A stretch of DNA of 38,627 nt from CAYWNA01 sp964459305 (GCA_964459305.1 CAYWNA010000111.1:1-38627), one strand, 5' to 3'; counted from the first letter of the stretch, positions 16,520 through 26,307 are shown. The notes: generated by a model not told the origin, from the sequence alone. Numbers and translations are program-made.

Positions 16520-19447
16520 TCATTCGTTCATGGAAGCGGCCAAGCTGGCTGGACGATCGGGCCGGAATTGGTAGTCCGGCCACAACGGGCAATTCAAGTC
16601 GATCCAGCATTTGACCGCGCGCAGATCGGGCTCGGTCAGTTTCACTTCGTAGTGTTCGGATTCCAGTACGCGTCGAAGTTTGCTCTGGAGAGTACCGAAA
16701 GTCGTGGGCTCGGCCTTATGGTGACGCAGGCCGTAGGTGAAGTCAAAGTAATGGACCCAGCCGCCGGCGATCAACGTGCGATACGAAGCTGGGACTTTGT
16801 CTTGGTCCAGCGTGCCCGCCAGATTGATGCCCTGATCGTCGGACGCGTCGTGACAGCGGACGCAGTGGGCGTCCCACACGGGCTGTACGGCTCGCTGGTA
16901 CGAAAACGCCCCGGCGCCCCACGGCGGTGGTGTGGGCTTCACAGACGGCAGTGGTGTGGCGATCGCCAGTTGCGGAATGGGTGTGGAGCGGCGGTTCTCG
17001 TGGCAGCCGATGCAGCTACGTTTCTCGCCCGCTTGAAGCTGCACCACGCTACGCATTCGCTGAAGCTCGTTGAATTGCTCGTCCAACACTTCGAAATAGA
17101 GAACCTTGCCGGCCGGGACGTCGAACGTGGCCGAGCCATCCTCGCTAACGGGCACCAGCCCCAGCGTCGCCTTGGCCACGTAGCTCGGCCAGCCATGCGG
17201 ACCTCGGACCTTGTGTGTGGGCGTGGCATACCAATCCTGAAACGGCTCATGGTCACACTGGCACTGGCCATCGGGCATTTCGAGCAATTCCGCCCTGACC
17301 TCCTGGCAGACGCGAAGATACTTGACCTGGCCTCGCTTGACATTCGGCGCAAGCCCCTGGTACACGTCGACCAGCGTCAATTGCCCCACGTCAGTTTGCG
17401 CCAGCTGTGGGTCATGCAAGGGCGGCAGGACGGGTGGCCGGGTTGCGGGGCGGAGCGGCGTGGGACACATGCTACCGACCGCCGGATCCATATGAAGAAC
17501 CTCGCGGTTGCCGTAGCGGTCGATCACGTAAAGCCCGAATCGGTCGGCCGGAGCGTGGCTGACCAGGAAGTAGTCGCGAGCCACCGGTACAGGATCGCGG
17601 AAGCACTCGTACCTTGGCCAGCTCATGTTGTAGTGGGGCTTGATGTCCGGCGTAATGTTCGTGATCGCGCTGGTATCGAACGGTCCCTGCGCCCGGTCGA
17701 TCAGACCGATCGGACCGTTGTGGTCGCCGCCGTGAGAGAACAGCGTGCAGCAGAACTCGCGTGTGCCGGGTACTTCGCGGCCGTTGATGTAGCAGTTGGG
17801 TGTGTTATTGCCAAACAGGAGTTCCGGGTGGTTTCCGTCAGGGCGAATCGCCCACAGCGTGTGACCGAAATCGGCGCCTTTGTCGAGGTATTCGGAGCGA
17901 GTCCAGAGGATACGCCCGTCGCGCATCACACTGGGCGCCCACTCGCTGAGATTGGCGGACGACAGCGGCCGGATGTTCGAGCCATTGGCGTCCATGCGAA
18001 ACAGCACGAAGGCCTGCGGTCGCCAACATAGAAAACGCGCTTTGACGCGGGTGGAGATGAATGCCACACCTCCGTCGGGCAGCGGACAGGGGTAGTAGTC
18101 GTGGAACGGCCCGTCGGTCAACTGCTGCAGGTCGCTGCCGTCCAAGTTCATGACCATCAGGTGCCAGTACGGCGTCCAACCCGACACGGCGCTCTCATCG
18201 GGCCGGTAGGCAAAGTAGATTCTGTCGGCATCGAAGTCGGCCATGGGGTCACGGGCAATACCGTCGCTGGCGTCGAACAACGTGGTGATGTTCGCTGCGG
18301 AGGGGGCCAGTCCCCCGGCGACGCACGGGATCTCCAGCACGCATACTCCGCCGCCCGGCTGAAACTTCGAATCCAGTACGTCACTGTAGTTGTGCGATGC
18401 ATGATACGGATGCCGCTTCACAAACAGAATCCGTCGCAGACCGTCCAAGTCGGGGTCGCGAAACATCAGACGGCGCTTGGCCAGGCGGGCCTCGCGATAG
18501 AGCGACTCGCTGGCCGCCTCGTCGTGATCTTCTGCCTTTTCCAGATCCGCCTGCCGGCGGTGCAAGCTGGCCAGTTGGTTGCGTTCTTCCGCCACGTCGA
18601 GCCCTTTCGCGGCCAGCCGCTCAATCATCTCTTCCATTTGGACGAGTGTGCGCGATAGCGGATCCAGACGGGCGATGCGGCCCCAGTACGGTTCGCCTCC
18701 GGGCCGTGCGGGTCGGTTCGTCTTCAACGGCGACAAGTGATCGTCGGTCGACATCCGCAGCCACGTGTGGCGCTCACAGTCAAATGCGTACGTCAGGAGT
18801 TGCTCCCACGTCGGTTGCTGTGGCAGTTTGAACGCTCCGGCGTAGTGAGGCTGTGGGCGACTGCCGACTGCTGCCGTAGCTTGCACTTGGCAGGCCGTTT
18901 CCCAGGCTTGACCGTCGAGCGAGAGATGAATCTCGAAAGCCACCGGCACGCGGTCGTGGTATTTCCCCTCGCGGTCCCGCGAGATCACGACACGGGCAAT
19001 CTCAGCCGCGGCAGGCAGCTCGATCTGCGCCCACTCAGCGGATGTCGTGGCAGCGATCCAGCTGTGCGAGTTGCCATAGCGTCCGTCGTTCAGATGGTGG
19101 ATCTGATGGATCGCATGACCGGCCAGGCAAGACGATGCGGTGGCCTTCGCTCCGTCAGACGCCAAGCCCAGGTTAACTTTGTCGTCAAGCCCGTACACCT
19201 CCAGTTCGTCGATACACGGCTGGCCCCGTGAACTGCGGTCGATCACGATTCGCACAAATCGAGCTTGTCGCGGTCCGAACGGCACCGCGTAAGGTCGATC
19301 GGCATGAATCGTGGCTTGCGCCGTGGTAGGTTTGGGCGTGTCAGCGCCATCGGCTGGCGCCGCGTACGCCATCGAGGCGACTGCAAACAACATCCATATC
19401 GCGAATCGGTGTCGCAAGAACGAACTAGTCTGTCGATGCCGGCTCAT
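16520..19447 (-). CDS. HzsA-like secreted dihaem protein with N-terminal F5/8-type module
   Basis: A 975-aa exported protein. The frame is open to 19711, but the start is set at ATG 19447 because GGAGG sits five bases upstream and a signal peptide follows (RFAIWMLFAVASMAYAAPA); the region upstream is a repeat-bearing intergenic. Residues about 55-190 form a discoidin/F5-8-type module (ARFVRIVIDRSSRGQPCIDE ... WAQIELPAAAEIARVVISRD). Next come a coiled region, TolB/PD40-like blades (RRILFVKRHPYHASHNYSDV) and the HzsA-like middle. Haem motifs are CIGCH at 812-816 and CVRCH at 862-866. It is the first gene of an operon with the larger LamG-bearing paralogue and lacks the palindromic inserts found there. 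Confidence 0.85.
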   Translation of the reverse strand: MSRHRQTSSFLRHRFAIWMLFAVASMAYAAPADGADTPKPTTAQATIHADRPYAVPFGPRQARFVRIVIDRSSRGQPCIDELEVYGLDDKVNLGLASDGAKATASSCLAGHAIHQIHHLNDGRYGNSHSWIAATTSAEWAQIELPAAAEIARVVISRDREGKYHDRVPVAFEIHLSLDGQAWETACQVQATAAVGSRPQPHYAGAFKLPQQPTWEQLLTYAFDCERHTWLRMSTDDHLSPLKTNRPARPGGEPYWGRIARLDPLSRTLVQMEEMIERLAAKGLDVAEERNQLASLHRRQADLEKAEDHDEAASESLYREARLAKRRLMFRDPDLDGLRRILFVKRHPYHASHNYSDVLDSKFQPGGGVCVLEIPCVAGGLAPSAANITTLFDASDGIARDPMADFDADRIYFAYRPDESAVSGWTPYWHLMVMNLDGSDLQQLTDGPFHDYYPCPLPDGGVAFISTRVKARFLCWRPQAFVLFRMDANGSNIRPLSSANLSEWAPSVMRDGRILWTRSEYLDKGADFGHTLWAIRPDGNHPELLFGNNTPNCYINGREVPGTREFCCTLFSHGGDHNGPIGLIDRAQGPFDTSAITNITPDIKPHYNMSWPRYECFRDPVPVARDYFLVSHAPADRFGLYVIDRYGNREVLHMDPAVGSMCPTPLRPATRPPVLPPLHDPQLAQTDVGQLTLVDVYQGLAPNVKRGQVKYLRVCQEVRAELLEMPDGQCQCDHEPFQDWYATPTHKVRGPHGWPSYVAKATLGLVPVSEDGSATFDVPAGKVLYFEVLDEQFNELQRMRSVVQLQAGEKRSCIGCHENRRSTPIPQLAIATPLPSVKPTPPPWGAGAFSYQRAVQPVWDAHCVRCHDASDDQGINLAGTLDQDKVPASYRTLIAGGWVHYFDFTYGLRHHKAEPTTFGTLQSKLRRVLESEHYEVKLTEPDLRAVKCWIDLNCPLWPDYQFRPDRPASLAASMNE

Positions 19448-19791
19448 GGAGACCTCCGATGCACACTTCAATGTATCCGAGTGTATGGGAATTGGGAGAG
19501 CGAAGCTCCTGCCGAATCTCTGCTGCCATCGACGCGAAGCTCGGCAGGAGCCTCGCCCTCCCGACGAAACACGAACCCAACGAATTGGATTATACCTCGA
19601 ACTGATCGCTTTGATACAGTCGAGTCCTCCGCGGGGCATCACCGATTTGGCAAAAATCCCAATCAGATTCTTCCGAGTCGTAATTGCATGTAAGAGGAAA
19701 TGACGCGACAATCAACCCATGTTCTGATTCACTGTCGAACATGCAGCGAGAGCGGATTCGCTGAAAATGTCATCTCGAAAGGAGCACACGC
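19448..19791. other. divergent intergenic region with one palindromic repeat
   Basis: 344 bases between the minus-strand HzsA-like operon and the plus-strand isomerase gene, so promoters for both directions probably lie here; none could be assigned with confidence. It holds the inverted repeat at 19494-19562. The open frame read from 19711 on the minus strand crosses that repeat and has no protein character. Confidence 0.5.
19494..19562. repeat. intergenic inverted repeat (GGGAGAGCGAAGCTCC type)
   Basis: The arm GGGAGAGCGAAGCTCCTGCC... at 19494-19515 is inverted at 19541-19562 with two mismatches and a 25-base loop. It has the size and structure of a REP-like element. No T-run follows. Confidence 0.7.
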
Positions 19792-20619
19792 ATGGGTAAG
19801 GTGTATGTTGGACTGAATGCCGAGTATTCACGCAGCAGTGACAAACCGTTTGAATGGGCGGTGGAAGAAGCGGCGAAGATGGGCTACGAGTGGTTCGAGC
19901 CGATGATCCACTTCGGGCGCGAACTGATGAGCGAGGCGGGATACTTCCACACGGTCTCGATGTTCGACGATCCCTACCGGATCAAGGAGGCATGCGATGC
20001 GGCGGGTCTCAAGATATCGGGGCTGCAAAGCCACGGGCCGCTGGGCCGGCCGGATGTGCACGGCGAGTACGTCAAGCTGGCGATTCGTGTAGCAGCGGAA
20101 ATCGGTGTGCCGGTGATCAATACGGACGAAGGCATTAAAGCCAAGTGGACCACCGAAGAAGAGGACCACGTGCTGATCAAGTACACGCTCCAGGAAGCGG
20201 CGTTCGTGGCCGAACGGCGCGGGGTAAAGATCGGTTTGGAACCGCATGCTCAGTACTCCAAGACACCCGATGGCCTGGACCGTATCTACAACCTGGTCGA
20301 CTCGCCCGCCATCGGTATCAACCTCGACACGGGCAATGCGTACCTTGCCGGGCAGGACGTGTACGCGTGGCTGGACCGCGTGGCCGAACGTTCGGTCCAC
20401 CTGCACGCCAAGGACATCTCGGTGGAACACTCCGATGAAGAGCGCGGCAAAGTGACCGGCACGCCGGTCGGTTGCGCCTGTGGCGACGGCGTGCTGGATT
20501 GGGACCGGATCGTGAAGACCGTCCAAGACAAATGCCCTCGCGATATCGTGTTCAGCGTCGAATGCGGCACGCCGGAGCAGGCGGCAAAGAGTCTGGAACA
20601 CCTCGGCAAACTGGTGTGA
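19792..20619 (+). CDS. sugar phosphate isomerase/epimerase-like TIM-barrel protein
   Basis: A 275-aa protein of the AP-endonuclease-2/xylose-isomerase-like superfamily. Likely metal ligands sit in the usual order: Glu in IGLEPHAQYS, Asp in INLDTGNAYL, His in SVHLHAKDIS and Glu in FSVECGTPEQ. The start ATG 19792 follows AAAGGAG. Members convert or epimerise sugars or keto-sugars; the substrate is not evident. There is no signal peptide, so it is cytoplasmic. It opens a plus-strand series of carbohydrate-associated genes and may process products of the exported enzymes (inference). Confidence 0.85.
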   Translation: MGKVYVGLNAEYSRSSDKPFEWAVEEAAKMGYEWFEPMIHFGRELMSEAGYFHTVSMFDDPYRIKEACDAAGLKISGLQSHGPLGRPDVHGEYVKLAIRVAAEIGVPVINTDEGIKAKWTTEEEDHVLIKYTLQEAAFVAERRGVKIGLEPHAQYSKTPDGLDRIYNLVDSPAIGINLDTGNAYLAGQDVYAWLDRVAERSVHLHAKDISVEHSDEERGKVTGTPVGCACGDGVLDWDRIVKTVQDKCPRDIVFSVECGTPEQAAKSLEHLGKLV

Positions 20620-20656
20620 TGGCGCTCGAACTATGCAGGAACGCGGAGGACACGGT

Positions 20657-22126
20657 ATGCTCACACGAAATTGGATGTCAACTTGCCTTGTAATTGGCTT
20701 GCTGGCCTTATCCGGACGAGCGGCTCATGCCGAGTTGCGTGTCGGGACGGCGAGCACTGACATCACGCCCAGCGAACCGGTGGCCATTTCCGGGCAATTT
20801 CGTCTGCGAATTGCGAGGAAAGCGGAAACGCCGATCACGGCAAATGTCCTCGCCTTGGAGTCGCGCGAGGGCGACCAATCCTCCGATCTAGCGATCATGG
20901 TTTCCTGTGACTTGATCAGTATTCCTGCCGACCTGCTGGAACTTGTTCGGCAAGAAGTCAAGAATCGCGTGCCGGATCTGGACACGAGCAAGATTTTTCT
21001 CTCTGGCACCCACACTCACACGGCCCCGGAACCGAGGCTGGGGAAGTGGGTGCTTCCGAAGGAAGGCGTGATGCAGGTCGAGCAGTATCGGACCTTCTTC
21101 GCCGAGCGCGTAGCTGATGCGATTGCCAAGGCTTGGAAAGACCGCGCATCAGGCAGCGTTTCCTGGGGCCTCGGCCACGCGGTGGTGGCCTACAACCGCC
21201 GCGCCGTCTACGCCAACGGCTCGGCGCGGATGTATGGCGCGACGAACGTGCCGGAATTCCGCGGTCTGGAAGGGTACGAGGATCACGACGTGCCCGTGTT
21301 GTTCGCCTGGAACGCAGCTGGCAAGCTGATCGCCATGGCGGTGAACGTCTCGTGTCCTTCGCAAGAGGTGGAATCCGGCTCAGTCATCAACGCCGACTTC
21401 TGGCATCCCGTGCGCGAGGCCCTGCACGAAAAGTACGGCGACCAAGTGTGCGTACTCGGTTGGACCGGCGCGGCCGGCGATCAGTCGCCTCACTTGATGT
21501 ATCGCAAAGCCGCTGAAGAACGAATGCGGCGGCTTCGTGGGCTGACTCGCCTGGAAGAGATTGCGCGGCGCGTGGTGCGCGCCGTCGATGAAGCCTACGA
21601 GGTGGTCAAGGATGACCGGCACACCGATGTGCCTGTCGTCCACAAAGTCGAGACGGTCCATCTTCCCATGCGGTTGGTAACCGAATCGGAATACGCCGAA
21701 GCGAAAACCGTGTTCGAGCAAACAGCCGCCCAAATCGAAAAGGACCCGAAAGCCACCGGTCGCGTGTATCGGCGGATGAAGTGGTACGAGGTAACGGTCA
21801 ACCGCTTCGAGAGGCAGAAGACCGATCCGAAACCGACTCTCGAAATGGAATTGCACGTCGTGCGGATCGGCGATGCCGTCGTGTGCACGAATCAGTTCGA
21901 GTTGTTCACCGATTTCGGCATTCGCATCAAGGCCCGAAGCAAGGCGTTCCAGACTTTCGTCATCCAATTGGCCGGGCCGGGAACGTATCTTCCGACCGAG
22001 CGTGCCGTGCGCGGAGGACACTACAGCGCCATCGTCCACAGCAGCCTTGTGGGCCCCGATGGCGGCCAAGTCCTCGTCGACCGGACCGTCGAATTGATCG
22101 ATTCGATTTGGGAGAAGTCGCAGTAA
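20657..22126 (+). CDS. secreted neutral/alkaline ceramidase-like protein
   Basis: A 489-aa exported protein. The start is ATG 20657, with GGAGGA six bases upstream; the in-frame ATG 20633 lies before that site. A signal peptide (STCLVIGLLALSGRAAHA) is followed by LRVGTASTDITPSEPVAISG, the hallmark opening of the ceramidase N-terminal domain family. SGTHTHTAPEP supplies the metal-binding His pair, and a later AVNVSCPSQEVESGSVINADFW segment fits as well. Planctomycetes carry many such proteins with unproven substrates, so ceramide hydrolysis is not established. It follows the isomerase by 37 bases and is probably co-transcribed. Confidence 0.8.
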   Translation: MLTRNWMSTCLVIGLLALSGRAAHAELRVGTASTDITPSEPVAISGQFRLRIARKAETPITANVLALESREGDQSSDLAIMVSCDLISIPADLLELVRQEVKNRVPDLDTSKIFLSGTHTHTAPEPRLGKWVLPKEGVMQVEQYRTFFAERVADAIAKAWKDRASGSVSWGLGHAVVAYNRRAVYANGSARMYGATNVPEFRGLEGYEDHDVPVLFAWNAAGKLIAMAVNVSCPSQEVESGSVINADFWHPVREALHEKYGDQVCVLGWTGAAGDQSPHLMYRKAAEERMRRLRGLTRLEEIARRVVRAVDEAYEVVKDDRHTDVPVVHKVETVHLPMRLVTESEYAEAKTVFEQTAAQIEKDPKATGRVYRRMKWYEVTVNRFERQKTDPKPTLEMELHVVRIGDAVVCTNQFELFTDFGIRIKARSKAFQTFVIQLAGPGTYLPTERAVRGGHYSAIVHSSLVGPDGGQVLVDRTVELIDSIWEKSQ

Positions 22127-22258
22127 GCGATCTGGCCGCCTTGGTTGCGCCTTTACGGCATGCGGGGCGGGCTGCGCCGATGATTTGACGGGGACTCCCC
22201 AGCGGCGTACGATGAGCGGCACTGCTGGAACTGCGCGAACCTATCGGGAGGAGCGGTC

Positions 22259-23548
22259 ATGAAGGCGACTGGGCTAGGCGTTGCGCTCGTTTGCGTTCTG
22301 TTGGCGGCCGTACCGTCCGCCGCGGCGGAGCACTACGTTGCGGTTGACGGCAAGGCGGACAACGCGGGGACCGAGGCTGCTCCGTGGGATCTGGCCTCGG
22401 CGCTCAGCGGGGCTCAACAAGTCGCGCCGGGAGATACAATTTGGGTCGGGGGTGGAGCGTACAAGCACCCGGATCGCCAGCCGGGGAGAAACGGATACTC
22501 GGTGAAGCTGGCCGGTGCAGAGGGTAAACCCATTTACGTCCGCGCGGTCCCCGGCGAGCGAGTTACGGTTGATGGGGGCTTGCGAGTGGAGAATCCCAGC
22601 AAGTTCCTCTGGATTTGGGATCTGGAGATCATCGTCTCGGAGAATCTCACACAGTCGCGGATCGCGAAAGACAGCGGTTCCCACCCCAAGGATTTGGCCC
22701 GGCCCTGGGGCAGCCTGAACATCCTCGGCGGCGAGCACTGCAAATACATTCACTTGGTCATCCACGATAATGCACAAGGTATCGGCTTTTGGAGATCGGC
22801 GGTCGATAGCGAGGTGCACGGCTGCATCGTCTATGACAACGGTTGGATCGGGCCGGACCGATACCATGGGCCGGGCATCTACGGTCAGAACCAGACGGGG
22901 ACTAAGCTGGTCACCGACAACATCTTCTTTGGCAATTATTCGAACACCACGCAGTTCTATGGATCTTCGCGCGCTTATGTGGACAACTTCCACATCGAAG
23001 GCAACATCGCTTTCGGCCCTCGCAAGAAAGGCGGCCGATATACGTTCCTGATCGGCGGCGGCAGGGGCAGCCGAGGCATTGTCGTCAAGGATAACATCTT
23101 GTACGAAGTTCCCATGAGCGTTGGCTACACGGCCAAGGATAGTGAGGATTGCGTTGTCGAGGGTAACACGATCATCCGCCACGGCCTTTCGATCCGTGGC
23201 TTCAAGACCGTTACTGAGAAGGACAACTTCATCTGGCGCGGCCGCAACAACGAGGCGGTTCCGGAGGCCGCGACCGTGCGGCTGCGGCCCAGCAAGTACG
23301 ATCCGAACCGGGCGAATCTGGCAATTGTGAATTGGCCCAAGTCAAAGGCGCTCGATGTCGACCTCGCGACTTTTCTGAAGGCGGGCGACGCCTTCCGCAT
23401 CCAGAACGTCCTCGACTTCTTCGGACCGCCAGTCGTGGCAGGGACATACGAAGGAAAATCCGTCACGATTCCAATGCCGATCGAGGAGCGCACGGGCCAA
23501 GGCGAGTTCTGCGCGTTCGTTGTTCTCCGTCTGCCCCGGGACACGTAA
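22259..23548 (+). CDS. secreted right-handed parallel beta-helix protein
   Basis: A 429-aa exported protein with a strong GGGAGGAG ribosome site before ATG 22259. The signal peptide is GLGVALVCVLLAAVPSAAA. HYVAVDGKADNAGTEAAPWD is the typical start of DUF1565-like/right-handed helix proteins. Helix rungs follow: IHLVIHDNAQGIGFWRSAVD, GIYGQNQTGTKLVTDNIFFG, GIVVKDNILYEVPMSVGYTA. A short C-terminal beta module (about 345-425) closes it. A polysaccharide-binding or lyase role is likely but not shown. It is in line with the two oxidoreductase genes downstream. Confidence 0.85.
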   Translation: MKATGLGVALVCVLLAAVPSAAAEHYVAVDGKADNAGTEAAPWDLASALSGAQQVAPGDTIWVGGGAYKHPDRQPGRNGYSVKLAGAEGKPIYVRAVPGERVTVDGGLRVENPSKFLWIWDLEIIVSENLTQSRIAKDSGSHPKDLARPWGSLNILGGEHCKYIHLVIHDNAQGIGFWRSAVDSEVHGCIVYDNGWIGPDRYHGPGIYGQNQTGTKLVTDNIFFGNYSNTTQFYGSSRAYVDNFHIEGNIAFGPRKKGGRYTFLIGGGRGSRGIVVKDNILYEVPMSVGYTAKDSEDCVVEGNTIIRHGLSIRGFKTVTEKDNFIWRGRNNEAVPEAATVRLRPSKYDPNRANLAIVNWPKSKALDVDLATFLKAGDAFRIQNVLDFFGPPVVAGTYEGKSVTIPMPIEERTGQGEFCAFVVLRLPRDT

Positions 23549-23577
23549 CCACAAACACTACACGAGGGAATACTCCA

Positions 23578-24915
23578 ATGAGAAATGAATTCACTGACCG
23601 GAACGCTAGTCGTCATTCCCGGCGGCGTTTTCTTGCTGCCGCTCTGGGCGCCGTTGCCGCTCCTCAGATCATACCGGCATCCGCATTGGGCAAAGGCAAC
23701 CAGGTGGCCCCGAGCGAGCGGATCGTGGTGGGCTGCATCGGGCATGGAAATCGCGGACCAACGCTCATGCGGGGATTCCTGGGACAGCGCGACGCCCGCG
23801 TGGTTGCCGTTTGCGATGTGAACGGCCGGCAGCGTGAAATGGCGAAAGGCATCGTTGACAAGCACTACGGCGACAGCGGCTGTACCGCTTACAACGACTT
23901 CCGCGAACTGTGCGGCCGGCCAGACATCGACGCCGTGTGTGTCGCATCGCCGGATCATTGGCATGTGCTGCATTCCCTGGAAGCGGTGCGAAACGGCAAG
24001 GACATCTACACGGAGAAAGCCCTGGGACTGAGCCTTGCCCAAGACAAGGCATTGCGCGCGGCCTGCCATCGATACGGCACGGTGTTTCAATGGGGCACGC
24101 AGCAGCGGTCGGGCGAGAACTTCCGGTTCGGCTGCGAGTTGGTCCGCAACGGCCGCATCGGCGAACTGCAGACAATCGTGGTCGGTGTGCCTCACGACTT
24201 TGACTTCGCAAATCAGCCGACCGAACCGGTGCCGGATTACTTGGACTACGACCTGTGGTTGGGCCCCGCGCCGTGGGCCCCGTACACGTATCATCGTTGC
24301 CGGCCGTGGACCAAGGAACATAGCTACAGCATCTGGTACCACATCTCCGACTACTGTCTGGGCGGCATCGGCGGCTATTGGGGCATCCATCACTTGGACA
24401 TTGCCCAATGGGGCCACGGTACGGACCACACCGGCCCGGTCGAGGTCGAAGGCACGGCCACGTTTCCAGAGAATGGATTGGCCGACTGTGCCACCCGATG
24501 GGAAGTCAAACACACGTACGCGGACGGCGTGAAGATGATCTACACCGACAACAAAAAGAACAAACAGGGGGTCGTGTTCCAAGGGACCGAGGGTTGGGTG
24601 TACGTGCGCCGCGGTCACATCGACGCTGAGCCAAAATCGCTGCTGGAGTCGCAAATCGGCGCGAACGAAATCCACCTGCCCAAGAGCCCGGGCCAACAGC
24701 GCCAGTTCCTTGATTGCATCAAGAGCAGGGAGCAAACGGTCTCCAACATCGACGTTGCAGTACGCAGCGACACGATCTCGCATCTGACCGATATCTGCAC
24801 GCGGCTCGGGCGCAAGGTCCGCTGGGATCCGGACAAAGAGGAGGTAATCGGCGACGCCGAGGCCAGCCGGATGCTGAATCGCGCGATGCGCGAACCATGG
24901 CGTCTTGACGCTTGA
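23578..24915 (+). CDS. Tat-exported Gfo/Idh/MocA family oxidoreductase
   Basis: A 445-aa NAD(P)-dependent oxidoreductase. The frame is open from 23332, but the start is set at ATG 23578: GAGGGA is 8 bases upstream and the codons before overlap the preceding gene. A twin-arginine signal is present (SRRRFLAAALGAVAAPQIIP). The Rossmann domain starts at IVVGCIGHGNRGPTLMRGFL. DIYTEKALGLSLAQD holds the catalytic-region Glu-Lys of the family, and GGYWGIHHLDIAQWG the conserved His segment. Planctomycete relatives act on sugars or inositols, often as scavenging enzymes with tightly bound NAD. It starts 29 bases after the beta-helix gene, consistent with one operon. Confidence 0.88.
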   Translation: MRNEFTDRNASRHSRRRFLAAALGAVAAPQIIPASALGKGNQVAPSERIVVGCIGHGNRGPTLMRGFLGQRDARVVAVCDVNGRQREMAKGIVDKHYGDSGCTAYNDFRELCGRPDIDAVCVASPDHWHVLHSLEAVRNGKDIYTEKALGLSLAQDKALRAACHRYGTVFQWGTQQRSGENFRFGCELVRNGRIGELQTIVVGVPHDFDFANQPTEPVPDYLDYDLWLGPAPWAPYTYHRCRPWTKEHSYSIWYHISDYCLGGIGGYWGIHHLDIAQWGHGTDHTGPVEVEGTATFPENGLADCATRWEVKHTYADGVKMIYTDNKKNKQGVVFQGTEGWVYVRRGHIDAEPKSLLESQIGANEIHLPKSPGQQRQFLDCIKSREQTVSNIDVAVRSDTISHLTDICTRLGRKVRWDPDKEEVIGDAEASRMLNRAMREPWRLDA

Positions 24916-24958
24916 GAAGCGGACGGTTGGGATTCTGGTCATTTGAAGGGGGACGCAA

Positions 24959-26239
24959 ATGAGTGATGCTGATATTAGCAGGCGTGGTTTTCTTGGCGCA
25001 GCGGGTGTAGCAGCCGTGGCGGGGCGGCATGCGTTGGCAAATGAGGATAAGCCGGGCCCAGTCCGCGTGGCCTTCATCGGAGTCGGTTCGCGAGGCACTG
25101 GATTGCTCAGACAGTTGCTACGCGTGGACGGCGTCCAGGTGCCGGCGATCTGCGACATCAAAGTCAACCATCTCGAACGGGGCATCGAGATCGTCAAGCT
25201 GGCCCGCGGCAACACGCCTGCCGGATTCTCTAAAGGTCCCTACGACTATCGCCGGATGCTCGAGCGCGACGACTTCGACGCGGTGCTGATTGCCACGCCT
25301 GCCATCCTGCACGCCGAGATGTCGGTCGATTCGATGAACGCCGGCAAACATGTGGCCAGCGAGGTACCCGGCGCCTATACGGTCGATGAGTGTTGGCAGA
25401 TGGTCAGAGCCAAGGAAAAGTCTGGCAAACGGTACATGCTCTTGGAGAACTACACTTACGCCAGGAGCCGAATGATGATCGGCAACATGGTTCACGCCGG
25501 TGCGTTCGGCGACTGTTACTACGCAGAATGCTCCTACATCCACGACTGCCGACGTCTGCGCTTTCAAAGCGACGGCACGCTCACTTGGCGAGGGGAATGC
25601 AAACGGGATATGTACGGAAATCTGTACCCAACGCACGCGCTGGGGCCGATCGCCAAGTGGCTGGGTCTGAACCGGGGCGACCGCATGGTCTCGCTGGTGT
25701 GCCGAATGAGCGAGCCGGCGGCGATCCACGCCTACGCAGTGCGCAGGTTTGGCCCGGACAGCAAGGCCGCACAGATCGATTTCAAATGCGGCGACCACAG
25801 TCTCACGCTGGTCAAGACCGCGAAGGGCCGCCTGATCTCGGTGTTCTACGACTCCGACTCGCCGCGGCCGGCCTCGATTTTCTATCTGGTGCAAGGCAGT
25901 CAAGGCGTCTATGACTCGCGAAACGGCATCTACATCGACGGGAAGAGCCCCGGTCACAAATGGGAATCCACCTCGGAGTACTCGGGCCAGTACGACCATG
26001 AGTTATGGAAGACGAAAGGAGAAGCGGCTCTCAAATCTGGACACGGCGGCGGCGACTACTTGGAACTGCTGGAATTCGTCGACGCAATCCGCGAGGATCG
26101 CGAACCGTACATCGACGTCTACGACAGCGCCTCTTGGAGTTCGCTGGTGGAACTTTCGGCGCAATCGATCGACGCCGGCGGCAGCAGCGTAGAAATTCCC
26201 GACTTTACCAACGGAAAATGGAAGGAATGGTCCGCGTAA
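24959..26239 (+). CDS. Gfo/Idh/MocA family protein, GH109-like
   Basis: A 426-aa protein with a twin-arginine-type N-terminus (SRRGFLGAAGVAAVAGRHAL) and a Rossmann start VRVAFIGVGSRGTGLLRQLL. The downstream landmarks match glycoside hydrolase family 109, NAD-dependent alpha-N-acetylgalactosaminidases: HVASEVPGAYTVDECWQMV, YMLLENYTYARSRMMIGNMV, AECSYIHDCR, a TWRGE segment, GNLYPTHALGPIAKWLGLNR and GDR. The match is to family motifs I know; activity is inferred. AGGGGG lies upstream of ATG 24959. The gene is 43 bases downstream of the other oxidoreductase and both are probably co-expressed. Confidence 0.85.
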   Translation: MSDADISRRGFLGAAGVAAVAGRHALANEDKPGPVRVAFIGVGSRGTGLLRQLLRVDGVQVPAICDIKVNHLERGIEIVKLARGNTPAGFSKGPYDYRRMLERDDFDAVLIATPAILHAEMSVDSMNAGKHVASEVPGAYTVDECWQMVRAKEKSGKRYMLLENYTYARSRMMIGNMVHAGAFGDCYYAECSYIHDCRRLRFQSDGTLTWRGECKRDMYGNLYPTHALGPIAKWLGLNRGDRMVSLVCRMSEPAAIHAYAVRRFGPDSKAAQIDFKCGDHSLTLVKTAKGRLISVFYDSDSPRPASIFYLVQGSQGVYDSRNGIYIDGKSPGHKWESTSEYSGQYDHELWKTKGEAALKSGHGGGDYLELLEFVDAIREDREPYIDVYDSASWSSLVELSAQSIDAGGSSVEIPDFTNGKWKEWSA

Positions 26240-26307
26240 TACTACGCCTGGTGCGCGGTCAAGTGGGGCGGCCCGCGAACAGGCCGATCGTATGAAGGAG
26301 GGAAACG

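Noticed and set aside
12340..19447. Hydrazine synthase and anammox metabolism
   Set aside because: HzsA-like cores occur in many planctomycetes without anammox; no HzsB/C, hydrazine dehydrogenase or other anammox genes are present.
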